From NCBI RefSeq assembly GCF_001720485.1, contig NZ_CP017114.1, positions 3,534,001-3,598,000 on the forward strand: a DNA stretch of 64,000 nucleotides, in the 5' to 3' direction. This document shows, in pieces, positions 55,547 through 64,000 of the stretch (position 1 is the first letter of the stretch; each line of letters starts with the position of its first letter). The notes beneath the pieces are model-generated. The model did not search any database. It had not been told where the DNA came from and saw nothing but the letters and a program-made list of their open reading frames with translations. The DNA comes from Cobetia marina. Lineage in GTDB: Bacteria > Pseudomonadota > Gammaproteobacteria > Pseudomonadales > Halomonadaceae. A program made the position numbers and the translations under genes.

Positions 55547-56887
55547 TCAGCGCGTGATTTCCATCAGCTCGCGGCCGCGCGGACTGAGCGCCAGCCACAG
55601 ACCCAGCACCACGCCCATCAGCGACAGCGCCGCCACGTACCAGGTGGGCGACAGCGGCGAGACGGTCATCATCAGCGAGACCAGAATCGGCGTGAAGCCA
55701 CCGAAGATGGCGTAGGCGACATTGTAGGAGAACGACAGCCCGGTGAAGCGCACTGCCGGCGGGAAGCCGCGGATCGCGATGCTCGGCACCGCGCCGACGA
55801 TGCCGACGCTGAAGCCGGTCAGGCAGTAGAGCGGCACCAGCAGGCTGGGGTCCGAGTGCATGGTGGCCAGGAAGATCCAGTAGGTGATGCCCAGCAGAGC
55901 GCTCCACAGCACCAGAGTCACCCCGGCACCGATGCGATCGACCATGTAACCGGACACGATGCAGCCGATGCACACCGCCACGATCGCCAGACTGTTGGCG
56001 GAGAAGGCGGCGGCACGAGTCAGCCCCTCGAGCTCCGCGATCAGGCTCGGTGTCATCAGGATCACCACCACGATGGCGGCGGTCAGCACCCAGGTGACGG
56101 CCATCGCCACGGCAATCGCCGGACGCTGTTCACGCAGGATCATCTTCAATGGCAGCTCGGCGGCCAGCGCCTTCTTCTGCTGCATCTCGGCGAAGACCGG
56201 GGTCTCGTGCAACCAGCGACGCAGGTAGACCGAGAACAGCCCGAACACGCCACCGATGATGAACGGAATCCGCCAGGCGAAATCACTCACCTCTTCCGGG
56301 GTATAGACACTGTTGATGGCACTGGCCATCAGCGAGCCGAGCAGGATGCCGCCCACCAGCCCCATCGACAGGGTGCCGCAGGCCAGACCATTGTGACGCG
56401 GTGCGACGTGTTCGCTGACGAACACCCAGGCCCCCGGCACCTCACCGCCGACTGCCGCACCCTGGAAGATGCGCAGGATGATCAGCAGCAGCGGCGCCCA
56501 CATGCCGATGACGGCATAGGTCGGCAGCATGCCCATCAGCAGGGTCGGCAACGACATCATGAAGATGGACAGCGTGAACATCTTCTTGCGACCCAGCGTA
56601 TCGCCGAAGTGGGCCATGATGATGCCGCCCAGCGGGCGCGCCAGATAACCGGCGGCGAAGATACCGAAGGTCTGCACCTGACGTAGCCATTCGGGAATGT
56701 CGGGCGGGAAGAACAGCTGACCGACGACGGTGGCGAAGAACACGAAGATGACGAAGTCATAGAACTCGAGAGCGCCGCCGAGTGCGGACAGGCCAAGTAC
56801 CTTGATGTCACCACGCTTGAGCGAATTTTCGTTGGGCAAATCGTGGGCAGCGGTGGCTGAGCCCGCTGCGGGGACGGAATCGTTCAT
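55547..56887 (-). CDS. MFS transporter, metabolite:H+ symporter (MHS)-type
   Basis: 446 residues from the ATG at 56887; the open frame continues upstream without homology. Twelve membrane helices are recognisable. LGGALEFYDFVIFVFFATVV and ARPLGGIIMAHFGDTLGRKKMFTLSIFMMSLPTLLMG are MHS-family signatures (relatives of ProP, KgtP, CitA and ShiA). It would import an organic acid or zwitterion with protons. The substrate cannot be read from the sequence. The gene is alone, with a large upstream region containing an inverted repeat at 57081-57123. Confidence 0.88.
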   Translation of the reverse strand: MNDSVPAAGSATAAHDLPNENSLKRGDIKVLGLSALGGALEFYDFVIFVFFATVVGQLFFPPDIPEWLRQVQTFGIFAAGYLARPLGGIIMAHFGDTLGRKKMFTLSIFMMSLPTLLMGMLPTYAVIGMWAPLLLIILRIFQGAAVGGEVPGAWVFVSEHVAPRHNGLACGTLSMGLVGGILLGSLMASAINSVYTPEEVSDFAWRIPFIIGGVFGLFSVYLRRWLHETPVFAEMQQKKALAAELPLKMILREQRPAIAVAMAVTWVLTAAIVVVILMTPSLIAELEGLTRAAAFSANSLAIVAVCIGCIVSGYMVDRIGAGVTLVLWSALLGITYWIFLATMHSDPSLLVPLYCLTGFSVGIVGAVPSIAIRGFPPAVRFTGLSFSYNVAYAIFGGFTPILVSLMMTVSPLSPTWYVAALSLMGVVLGLWLALSPRGRELMEITR

Positions 56888-57080
56888 GGATCTCTGTGTT
56901 AGCGGGGGCTGGTGTCCAGCGATGGTCAAGAGTGATTCACGCGTCGCGCATCTTGTTGTCGTGTCGTCTTTCAGCACAAGCCTCGCAGACGCCACGGTCA
57001 GGCGTCCTAGCGAGCGCAATAGCGGAAAGCACCGGGGTTGCCCCGGGCGTGGCGATGGTGCGGAATCCTGCCAGCGTACG

Positions 57081-57123
57081 CTGCATCACTGTATTGCGAA
57101 AAACACAATATTGCTCGATGCAG
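57081..57123. promoter_or_regulatory. Nested inverted repeats upstream of the MFS gene
   Basis: CTGCATC (57081-57087) and GATGCAG (57117-57123) form the outer arms. Inside lie TATTGCG and CAATATTG in an AT-rich core. This could bind a GntR- or IclR-type regulator or act in an untranslated leader. Otherwise 56888-57409 contains only this element and the hairpin at 57293-57324. Confidence 0.4.
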
Positions 57124-57292
57124 TCATGCGTCTCATGTAACGCACCCAGAGTAGCAAACACGCCCGTGGCTGGGTAGCGCCCGCTCACGGATTACGGGCG
57201 GTTTCTGCAGCGAGGGACACGAAATGTCGCAAGCGCGCGAAGGGACATGAAAGCCCGGCCAGGCAGATCAGGCACGATAGACGCAGACGAAA

Positions 57293-57324
57293 CACCCCGG
57301 CGCCTGAACAGGCAGACCGGGGTG
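57293..57324 (-). terminator. Hairpin after the DUF1499 gene
   Basis: Outer stem CACCCCGG/CCGGGGTG (57293-57300 with 57317-57324) and inner GCCTG/CAGGC, followed on the minus strand by only TTT. Likely a weak terminator about 86 bases past the DUF1499 stop codon. Confidence 0.55.
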
Positions 57325-57409
57325 ATGGGAAGTCGTCGGGAGGCACACAGGTGCATTGGCGAGGTGAAGATGGCGCATCGACGTGAGCGATGCCCTTCTC
57401 GGGGCAGCT

Positions 57410-57829
57410 TCAGCTGCAGTAACCCCAGCCTTCTAGGCGATGACGGATATCCTCGACCCGCTGACGATTCTTGCCGAGGTCGGAATGTCCCATGCGTGAC
57501 ACGCTGCGTACATGACAGACGCCTTCCTGTTCATTGCAGACGATTTCCACGTCATCGACGAAGCCCAGCAGGGGCGTGTGGAATTCCGCATGCAGATAAC
57601 CGTCATCCGTACTGATGATTTCCGCATGACCCATGGATTCGATGATGCTGTGCATCTTCTCCATCGCGCTCAGGCAACAGTCCGTCGGCATCGGGAGCGG
57701 CGCTACGTAATGCTTGCTGTCAGAGGCCTGGGAGCTGACCCCGTTGGGGGTACTCGGGGCTGGTGCCAGCAGCCCATCATGCAGGCCGAGGTTATCGGGG
57801 CGAGGTGAGGCAAAAAGACCGTGGCGCAT
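57410..57829 (-). CDS. DUF1499-family protein
   Basis: 139 residues. After a variable N-terminus, the domain runs from about 40 to the end: KHYVAPLPMPTD..., YLHAEFHTPLLGFVDDVEIVCNEQEGVCHVRSVSRMGHSDLGKNRQRVEDIRHRLEG. The last segment (RSxSRxGxSDxGxNRxRVE) is the DUF1499 signature. No signal peptide or membrane helix is evident. GGAAGGA lies upstream of the ATG. Function unknown. Confidence 0.85.
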   Translation of the reverse strand: MRHGLFASPRPDNLGLHDGLLAPAPSTPNGVSSQASDSKHYVAPLPMPTDCCLSAMEKMHSIIESMGHAEIISTDDGYLHAEFHTPLLGFVDDVEIVCNEQEGVCHVRSVSRMGHSDLGKNRQRVEDIRHRLEGWGYCS

Positions 57830-58026
57830 TGCGATTCCTTCCTGTCATCTCTGGGCATCGGCAACGGCTTCCCATGTTGCCGGCCTGATTGTTGTTCATT
57901 GGTCGTCCATCGATTCCTGCTTTTCTGAAGCCACCCTGACGCTGCCATCGCCGGGGCTTGTCGGATTTCGACACAGGCCTCGACTTTCAGCGTAGCGACT
58001 TTTGTCGATTTTGCCCGTGAACGGGA

Positions 58027-58040
58027 TTGATCCAGATCAA
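58027..58040. promoter_or_regulatory. Perfect FNR/Anr box
   Basis: TTGAT-CCAG-ATCAA matches the TTGAT-N4-ATCAA consensus exactly. It lies in the 358-base space between the divergent DUF1499 and sbcD genes (198 bases from the first, 148 from the second). I could not find a well-spaced -10 for either direction, so the controlled gene is unclear. Nothing else in 57830-58187 could be assigned. Confidence 0.6.
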
Positions 58041-58187
58041 CTGCCTGAAAATGCGCTCCAGATGCACGACACATGATGCCCTCCCCTTCGCCCGACCAGA
58101 CGCAATCCGTACACTGAGCACATCCAGACTCGGACGTCAGCTCGACCGGGTTCGTGATTCTCCTTCTGACACCGCAAGGAACGCATC

Positions 58188-59585
58188 GTGAGCTTCCGCT
58201 TTCTGCATACCTCGGACTGGCATCTCGGCCAGAGCTTCCATGGCCAGAGTCGCCATGTCGAACATGCCGCCTTTCTCGACTGGCTGCTGGCACGGCTCAA
58301 GTGTCTGACCCCGGACGCCCTGCTGATCGCCGGTGATCTGTTCGATGTAGTCAATCCGAGCCTCGCCGCCCAGGAGCTGCTCTACGACTTCATCGTGCGC
58401 GCCCACGAGCAGGACGCGGCGCTCGAGATCGTGATGATCGCCGGCAATCATGACTCCGGCTCACGCATCGAGCTGCCAGCCGCATTGCTCGCGCGTCTCA
58501 AGACGCATGCATTGGGTCGCGTGCGCTGGGTGGATGATTCCGCCGACGGCGGCGATGCCCACAGCCTCGACTGCCAGCATCTGCTGGTGCCCTTGCATGA
58601 TCGTGATGGCAAGCGCCGCGCCCTGTGTCTGGCGGTGCCCTTTCTGCGCCCGGCCGAGGTCACCGGCCTGGGAGCTGGCGAGGATGAGTCGCAGGACGTG
58701 GACAAGCCTGAGCGCACCCGCAGCGAGGCCTATCGCGCGGGAGTGGCCCGTGTGCACGAGCAGCTGGTCAGCGCGGCGCGTGCCGCCCGCCAGCCCGGCG
58801 AGGCGCTGATCGCCATGGGCCACGCGCACATGCGAGACGGCGAGGTCTCCGAGAACAGCGAGCGTCCGATCCTGATGGGGGGCGAAGAGGCGCTCTCGAC
58901 CAGCCTGTTCCCCGACGACATCGCCTATGTGGCGCTCGGCCACCTGCATCGTCCGCAACGCGTGGGCGGCCAGGAGCGTATCCGCTATTGCGGCACGCCG
59001 CTGGCGATGGACTTCTCCGAGGTCGATTACGGTCACCGCGTGCTGGAGATCACTCTCGAAGACGAGACACTCGTGGGCGTCGAGGAGCATCGCGTGCCCT
59101 GCCATGTCGCGCTCACGCGCATCGGGCCTGCACCGCTGACCGAGATCACCGCCCAGCTCACGGCGCTGGTCGCCGAGGCAGACCGTGAACTCGAGCCGGC
59201 ACGCTGGCCGTGGCTTGAGGTGAGCGTGCAACTGGAGGCGCCCGTGATCGACCTGCGCGCGCGCATCGAGGCGCTGCTGGAAGGCGCGCCGCTGCGGCTG
59301 ATCAAGCTGGTCACCCGCTATCCGGCGCCCAGCGCCGAGAATCGCGCGCCCAAGGGCGTGAAGCTCGATGAGCTGGGACCGATGGGGCTGTTCGAGCGCC
59401 ACTATCGCGCCACCTATGACAGCGAGCCGGCCCCGTCACTGATCGAGGATTTCGCCCAGCTGCTCGAGGAGGTCGAGATCGCGCGTGAGGCACGCCTGGC
59501 AGGGGAACCGAGCAAGACCACCAAGCCCAGTCGCCAGGACGACAAGACAGCCTCAGCAGACAAGGCCAAGGGAGGTCAGTCATGA
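58188..59585 (+). CDS. sbcD: Exonuclease subunit SbcD (Mre11-type nuclease)
   Basis: 465 residues from a GTG start with AAGGA 7 bases upstream. Metallophosphoesterase motifs: TSDWHLGQ (D-x-H), IAGDLFDVVNPS, IAGNHDSGSR (N-H-D), and MGHAHM / ALGHLHRPQ. The C-terminal half carries the SbcC-binding and capping region. A charged tail rich in Lys, Thr and Asp extends beyond the usual 400 residues. With SbcC it opens hairpins and protein-blocked DNA ends. It overlaps sbcC by ATGA. Confidence 0.95.
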   Translation: MSFRFLHTSDWHLGQSFHGQSRHVEHAAFLDWLLARLKCLTPDALLIAGDLFDVVNPSLAAQELLYDFIVRAHEQDAALEIVMIAGNHDSGSRIELPAALLARLKTHALGRVRWVDDSADGGDAHSLDCQHLLVPLHDRDGKRRALCLAVPFLRPAEVTGLGAGEDESQDVDKPERTRSEAYRAGVARVHEQLVSAARAARQPGEALIAMGHAHMRDGEVSENSERPILMGGEEALSTSLFPDDIAYVALGHLHRPQRVGGQERIRYCGTPLAMDFSEVDYGHRVLEITLEDETLVGVEEHRVPCHVALTRIGPAPLTEITAQLTALVAEADRELEPARWPWLEVSVQLEAPVIDLRARIEALLEGAPLRLIKLVTRYPAPSAENRAPKGVKLDELGPMGLFERHYRATYDSEPAPSLIEDFAQLLEEVEIAREARLAGEPSKTTKPSRQDDKTASADKAKGGQS

Positions 59586-62500
59586 AGATCCTCGCCCTGC
59601 GCCTCGACAACCTGGCCTCGCTGGCCGGCGCGCATGAAGTCGACTTCGAGAAGGCGCCGCTGTCCGATGCGGGCCTGTTCGCCATCACCGGCCCCACCGG
59701 CGCTGGCAAGAGCACGCTGCTCGATGCCCTGTGTCTGGCGCTCTACGGCACCACGCCACGCCTGCGCCAGACCCCGAGCGGCGGTCAGCTGGAGGATGTC
59801 GGCGAGCATCAGCTGACCCTCAAGGACCCGCGCAGCCTGCTCCGGCGCGGCTGCGGCGAAGGCAAGGCCGAGGTGGACTTCATCGGCCGCGATGGCCTGC
59901 GCTATCGCGCCGGCTGGACGGTCAGCCGCGCGCGCGGCAAGCCCGGCGGACGCCTGCAGAACGCCAAGCAACATCTCCAGCTGCTGCCCACGGCCGATGA
60001 CACCCAGTCAGCTCAGACCCTCAATACCACCAGCAATGACGCCAAGGCGTTGATCATCGACAGACTGGGACTGAACTTCGAGCAGTTCACCCGCGCCGTA
60101 CTGCTGGCCCAGAGCGAGTTCAGCGCCTTCCTGCGCGCCAACGACAACGAGCGCTCGGAGCTGCTGGAGAAACTGACCGATACCGGCCACTACTCCGATA
60201 TCTCGATCGCCGCCCACGAGCGTGAGCGCAGCGCCCGCGAGGCCGTCAACGAGCTCGAACGCCAGCTGGATGGCCAGCTGCCGGCAAGCCCGGACGAGCG
60301 CCAGGCACTCGAGGATGAGGTCCGTCTACGCCAGACGGCCATGACCCGCCTCAGCGAACAGCATGATGCGCTGACGGCCTATCACCAGTGGACCACCACG
60401 GCGGGCGAGCTCGAACAGGCCCTGGGTCAGGCGCAGCTTGAACAGAAGGAGGCTCACGCCGCCAGTGCTGCGCTATCCCGTCAGCGCGAGCAACTCAGCG
60501 CCCTGGAAGCCCTCGCACCGATTCGCCCTGCCCTGCTGCGCCTCAAGGCGATCTCGCCGCAGCATGTCCAGCTGACCACGCAGCTCACCCGAGTACAGCA
60601 ACAGCTCGGCACTCTGTCACCACGCACCGAGCAGGCCCGGGCCGACAAGCAGGCCGCCGATGAACGCATGCAGCGCTGCGAGACCTGGCGTGGCGAGCAA
60701 CTGCCCAAGCTGGAAGAGGCCCGTCAGGTGGCCTCGCGTCTGGCGCAACAACGCGAGACACATGTCAGCCAGCAGAGTGAGCAGCAACGCCTGCGCGACA
60801 CGCTCGTCCACCATCAGCAGGAGCTGGAGACACAGGATCGACAGCGCCAGCAGCTGGATCAGCAACTCCAGCAGCTGCAGGCGACGCTGGTCGACGAGTC
60901 CGGCCAGCCGCTGAGCGATGCCGAAGACCATCGGGACCAGCTGCAACGTCAGCGCGATGCATTGCTGCAGCTGAAACCTGTGCTCAGCGAGCAGATCAAT
61001 GGCCTGGCCCGCCGTGATGAGGTCCAGCAGCGCCTTGTCGAGCTGGAGCAGCAGCTGCCTCGGCAGCAACAGGCGTTGCGCGATGTGGCTGCCCGGCAGG
61101 CCCAGGCATTGCAGGCCCGTGATCAGGCGCGCCACGAGGAAGACGCCGAGCGCCGCCAGCAGGAGCAGGAGCGTCTGGCACGCAGCGACAACGTGATGGC
61201 GCTGCGCCGTGGGCTGGTCCATGGCGAGGAATGTCCGGTATGTGGCAGCCATGAGCACCCCGCCGCCGCCCAGGCCGCGCCGGCCGAGGCGCTGATCGCT
61301 CAGCTGGAACAGCAGGCCCGCGAGCGCCTTGAACAGCGCCGACAGGCCACGGCCACCGCGCAGCACGCCATGGAGGCGGCCAGTCACGAGCACGCACGTC
61401 TCGAGCAGCAGCTCGGCTACCTGCAGGAGGAACAGGCGCAGCTGCACACGGAGCGGCAACGTCTGCAGCAGCAGGCGCAGACCTGTCAGTCGAACCTGAC
61501 CGACATTCTGGCTCGGCATTCGCTGTCAGAGCAGCCGCTGCTTGAGTCCCTGCCCCAGCTGCCTGCCGCACGAGCACTGGAACTGATCGAGCAGCGCCTT
61601 GGCGAACTGGACGCCCGCCAGAACACGCTGGTGACGACGCTGCGTCAGCTGACGCCGCTGCGGGAGCAACGCCAGGCACTGGCGACACGCCACGCCACGC
61701 TGACGACGCAATGCCAGCATGGCGAAGCACAGCTTCAGCAATGTGAGGCACGCATCGCGGCGCTGGCGAGCGAGATCGAGCAGCTGAGCGGCACGCTTGC
61801 CCAGCAGCTGAGCGCAGACCCCAGGCGACAGCATGCCAGCGTGAGCGACTGGTCCGACTGGGTCGAATCGCTGACCACCCGCATGCGCAACGAGCAGGAG
61901 GATGCGCGTCAGGCGCTGCAGGCGCTGAGCGACCAGCAACAGCAGCTGACGCAGCAGCAGGCCAACCTGCAGCAACGCCAGACGGAGCTGCAAGAGGAGC
62001 AGCGCGCGCTCGACAGCGAACGCGCGCATTGGCAGGCCGCGAACCCTGGCCTGGATGACGCGCGTATCGAGGAGTTGCTGGCCGTCGAGGATCACGACCT
62101 GCAGGCACTGCGCCAGCAACTGCGTAGCGCCCACGAGCGAATCGCACGCGCGGATGCCCTGTGTGAGGAGCGCAATGCGCGTCAGCTCAAACACTGGCAG
62201 GCCGCTCGGACCTCCGACTGGCAGGCAGCGCTCGAACAGCTGGCAGCGCCCGCCGAGGACACGACTGGAGACGATACGCAGGCAGACGGTGCATCAGGGG
62301 CTGAAGAGCTCGGCGTCATTCGCGGCCAGGCCGAGCAGGCATTGGCGGTGCATGCTGGTCTGCAGGCCCGCTTGCAGGAGGCCCCGGAAGAAGGAGCCGC
62401 TGGCACACTGACGGATGCGCCGCCAGGGCCCGAGGACGACACCCGCGAGCTTGGCGAGGCGCTGGCCAGTCTGATCACGGCACTCAAGGCACCGCTCAAT

Positions 62501-63112
62501 GCCGTGCGCGAGGCCCATCAGACGGCACAGGCAGCGATACTCAATGATGATCAGCGCCGCAGTGGCAGCGCCGCGCTTGCCGAGCGTCTCGCAGCCGCGC
62601 GGGCCGAACATCAGCGTTGGGGGGCGCTGTCGGAGCTGATCGGCAGCGCCAGCGGCGCCAGGTTCCGCACCATCGCCCAGGCCTTCAATCTCGAGCGCCT
62701 GATCGAGCATGCCAATCTGCACCTGACCAATCTGGCACGTCGCTATCGTCTGGCCCGCGGCGCCAGCCCGCTGGGACTGGTGGTGGTGGATACCGAGATG
62801 GGTGATGAACTGCGCAGCGTTCACTCGCTGTCCGGTGGCGAGACCTTCCTTGTCTCGCTGGCACTGGCGCTGGGCCTGGCGGGCATGGCTTCCGGCGAGC
62901 TGCGCATCGAATCGCTGTTCATCGATGAGGGCTTCGGCAGTCTCGACCCGGATTCGCTGGCGCTGGCGATGGAGGCATTGGATGGCCTGCAGGCCAGCGG
63001 CCGTCGCGTCGGGGTCATCTCGCATGTGGCCGAGATGCATGAGCGCATTCCGGTGCGTATCGCGGTGCGCCCCTCGGGCAACGGCCAGAGCCGTCTGGAG
63101 ATCGAAGGCTAA
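59582..63112 (+). CDS. sbcC: Exonuclease subunit SbcC (Rad50-type SMC ATPase)
   Basis: 1176 residues. N-terminal ATPase half with Walker A in ITGPTGAGKSTLLDALCLALYG. Two long Gln/Glu/Arg/Leu-rich coiled-coil arms (about 210-1040) are joined by the zinc hook CPVC (C551 and C554 in HGEECPVCGSHEHP). The C-terminal half has the signature LSGGETFLVSLALALGLA and Walker B SLFIDEGFGSLD. The coiled coil is very rich in Gln. It forms the SMC-like clamp that positions SbcD at DNA ends. The start codon overlaps the sbcD stop by 4 bases. Confidence 0.96.
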   Translation: MKILALRLDNLASLAGAHEVDFEKAPLSDAGLFAITGPTGAGKSTLLDALCLALYGTTPRLRQTPSGGQLEDVGEHQLTLKDPRSLLRRGCGEGKAEVDFIGRDGLRYRAGWTVSRARGKPGGRLQNAKQHLQLLPTADDTQSAQTLNTTSNDAKALIIDRLGLNFEQFTRAVLLAQSEFSAFLRANDNERSELLEKLTDTGHYSDISIAAHERERSAREAVNELERQLDGQLPASPDERQALEDEVRLRQTAMTRLSEQHDALTAYHQWTTTAGELEQALGQAQLEQKEAHAASAALSRQREQLSALEALAPIRPALLRLKAISPQHVQLTTQLTRVQQQLGTLSPRTEQARADKQAADERMQRCETWRGEQLPKLEEARQVASRLAQQRETHVSQQSEQQRLRDTLVHHQQELETQDRQRQQLDQQLQQLQATLVDESGQPLSDAEDHRDQLQRQRDALLQLKPVLSEQINGLARRDEVQQRLVELEQQLPRQQQALRDVAARQAQALQARDQARHEEDAERRQQEQERLARSDNVMALRRGLVHGEECPVCGSHEHPAAAQAAPAEALIAQLEQQARERLEQRRQATATAQHAMEAASHEHARLEQQLGYLQEEQAQLHTERQRLQQQAQTCQSNLTDILARHSLSEQPLLESLPQLPAARALELIEQRLGELDARQNTLVTTLRQLTPLREQRQALATRHATLTTQCQHGEAQLQQCEARIAALASEIEQLSGTLAQQLSADPRRQHASVSDWSDWVESLTTRMRNEQEDARQALQALSDQQQQLTQQQANLQQRQTELQEEQRALDSERAHWQAANPGLDDARIEELLAVEDHDLQALRQQLRSAHERIARADALCEERNARQLKHWQAARTSDWQAALEQLAAPAEDTTGDDTQADGASGAEELGVIRGQAEQALAVHAGLQARLQEAPEEGAAGTLTDAPPGPEDDTRELGEALASLITALKAPLNAVREAHQTAQAAILNDDQRRSGSAALAERLAAARAEHQRWGALSELIGSASGARFRTIAQAFNLERLIEHANLHLTNLARRYRLARGASPLGLVVVDTEMGDELRSVHSLSGGETFLVSLALALGLAGMASGELRIESLFIDEGFGSLDPDSLALAMEALDGLQASGRRVGVISHVAEMHERIPVRIAVRPSGNGQSRLEIEG

Positions 63113-63130
63113 GCGCCGCCAGGCCTCGCA

Positions 63131-63190
63131 AAGACAGATAACGCTGAGACAGATAACGCGAAGACAGATAACGCGAAGACAGGTAATGCG
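63131..63190. repeat. Four 15-bp tandem repeats between sbcC and nfi
   Basis: Units at 63131, 63146, 63161 and 63176 follow the pattern AAGACAGATAACGCG with 0-2 changes each. They fill almost the whole spacer between the convergent stop codons and contain no terminator-like hairpin. Confidence 0.9.
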
Positions 63191-63193
63191 ACG

Positions 63194-63973
63194 CTAGGCA
63201 TCACGGAGCCGCTTGAGACGCCGGCTGGCGAGCTGATCCGCCAGTCGGGTCGGCTCGGGCAGCTTGGTCTTGCCCAGACAGTGCAGGGTCATCGAAAGCG
63301 CCGTGTCCAGATTCATGCGCTGGCCCGGCGAGACGAACACCGGCTTGACCTTCGCGCGTGAGCGCAGCACGGCGCCCAGCTGGCTGCGCTGTTCGCGTCT
63401 GGGCAGCGCGGTGTCCTCGATGATGCCGAGCTCGGCATCCGCCTCGCGTACGCGATCCGTCAACGCGACCCAGTCACCACGCGCATCGCCCGGCTCGCCA
63501 TGCTTGCCGCACAGACGCTTCTTGGCCACGCCGAAGGACGGCAGGTCACACCACAGGCCGAGATGCGCCGCCACGCCCAGGCGGCGCGGATGGGCAATGC
63601 CGTGACCGTCCACCATCAGGCATTCGGGCGGCCGCTCGAGTGCCTCAATGGCGGCGATGGCAGCGGGCAGCTCCCGAAATGACAGCAGGCCCGGAATGTA
63701 GGGCATGCGGGTCGGCTGACGGATCAGCTGCTGCTCAAGGGGTTCCAGCGTCGCCAGATCCAGCGTCACCACCGCCGCACGTGTCACCTCGCCTGCATCC
63801 TCGAAGCCGATATCGACCCCCGTGATGGTCGCCGGCCAGTCCTCGGAGCTTGCTCCCCAGGGCGGCGTCAGCGTCAGTCGCGTCGCCATTACGCGTTGCA
63901 TGGCAACGGCGTCGGCAGGGTCGAGATTCCAATCGTGCAGTGCTGTCGTCCACTCACTCATGCACTTACTCAT
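63194..63973 (-). CDS. nfi: Endonuclease V
   Basis: 259 residues from the ATG at 63973, with GAGG 6 bases upstream; ATG 63961 and GTG 63985 are in-frame alternatives. Core motifs: ITGVDIGFEDAG (first catalytic Asp), MPYIPGLLSFRELPA (wedge region), CLMVDGHGIAHPRRLGVAAHLG (second catalytic Asp) and SFGVAKKRLCGKHGE. It nicks DNA one base 3' of deaminated purines such as hypoxanthine. It is convergent with sbcDC and might share a repair theme with the recCBD and sbcDC genes nearby. Confidence 0.93.
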   Translation of the reverse strand: MSKCMSEWTTALHDWNLDPADAVAMQRVMATRLTLTPPWGASSEDWPATITGVDIGFEDAGEVTRAAVVTLDLATLEPLEQQLIRQPTRMPYIPGLLSFRELPAAIAAIEALERPPECLMVDGHGIAHPRRLGVAAHLGLWCDLPSFGVAKKRLCGKHGEPGDARGDWVALTDRVREADAELGIIEDTALPRREQRSQLGAVLRSRAKVKPVFVSPGQRMNLDTALSMTLHCLGKTKLPEPTRLADQLASRRLKRLRDA

Positions 63974-64000
63974 GCATTCCCTCACGGCGGTTGCGGGTCT

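Noticed and set aside
63131..63190. CRISPR-like repeats
   Set aside because: The units are contiguous with no spacers, only 15 bp long, and no cas genes are nearby.

Overview
This window looks like chromosomal core DNA of a GC-rich gammaproteobacterium. The gltA / sdhCDAB-sucAB-lpd-sucCD block, MntH-type Mn transport, a recCBD locus and cydDC are consistent with Oceanospirillales, probably Halomonadaceae (Cobetia- or Halomonas-like). That placement is inferred from gene order and protein character, not from a database search. I see no insertion sequence, prophage, CRISPR array or rRNA.

Layout. 1-2700: the end of an integral membrane flippase-like gene, a periplasmic glycerophosphodiester phosphodiesterase and a DUF302 protein. 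2982-14657 (minus): the respiratory TCA block sdhCDAB-sucAB-lpd-sucCD, with gltA divergent at 15049. 16575-20061: a 3-hydroxyisobutyrate-dehydrogenase-family gene, an AT-rich intergenic region with DnaA-box-like sites, a tRNA-Ala/tRNA-Glu operon and gltX. 20181-25619: cydDC, an SDR gene and a LysR regulator. 25620-28733: an RNA-rich region around corA. 28734-36307: a TetR gene, dusA, a peptide transporter, an aspartoacylase-like gene, a TSUP permease, a DOPA-dioxygenase-like gene, creA and a PPOx-family gene. 36515-44836: alcohol and aldehyde dehydrogenases, a LuxR-type response regulator, mntH, a hybrid histidine kinase and a FIST-domain sensor. 44898-55336: recD, a frameshifted recB and recC. 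55547-57829: an MFS carrier and a DUF1499 gene. 58188-63973: sbcDC and endonuclease V.

The most interesting part is 27.2-27.85 kb. Two tandem minus-strand small-RNA genes each have a Fur-like box, a TTGACG-N17-TAATCT promoter, a homologous body and an intrinsic terminator. Their core resembles the pseudomonad PrrF core as I remember it. A third, degenerate copy of the core lies between them, and a plus-strand terminator follows it. A plus-strand transcript there would pair with the first sRNA at 16 of 18 positions plus a G-U, like a sponge. The core of the first sRNA is also complementary (10 of 11 positions) to the GTG start region of sdhC in this same window, which gives a direct iron-to-succinate-dehydrogenase link.

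Other notable points: a second orphan non-coding transcription unit at 25.75-26.04 kb, divergent from a LysR gene across a LysR-type box; a SucB with two lipoyl domains; a recB frameshift in a six-base homopolymer; a FIST sensor and hybrid kinase beside ethanol-oxidation-type genes; and a perfect FNR/Anr box upstream of sbcD and the DUF1499 gene.
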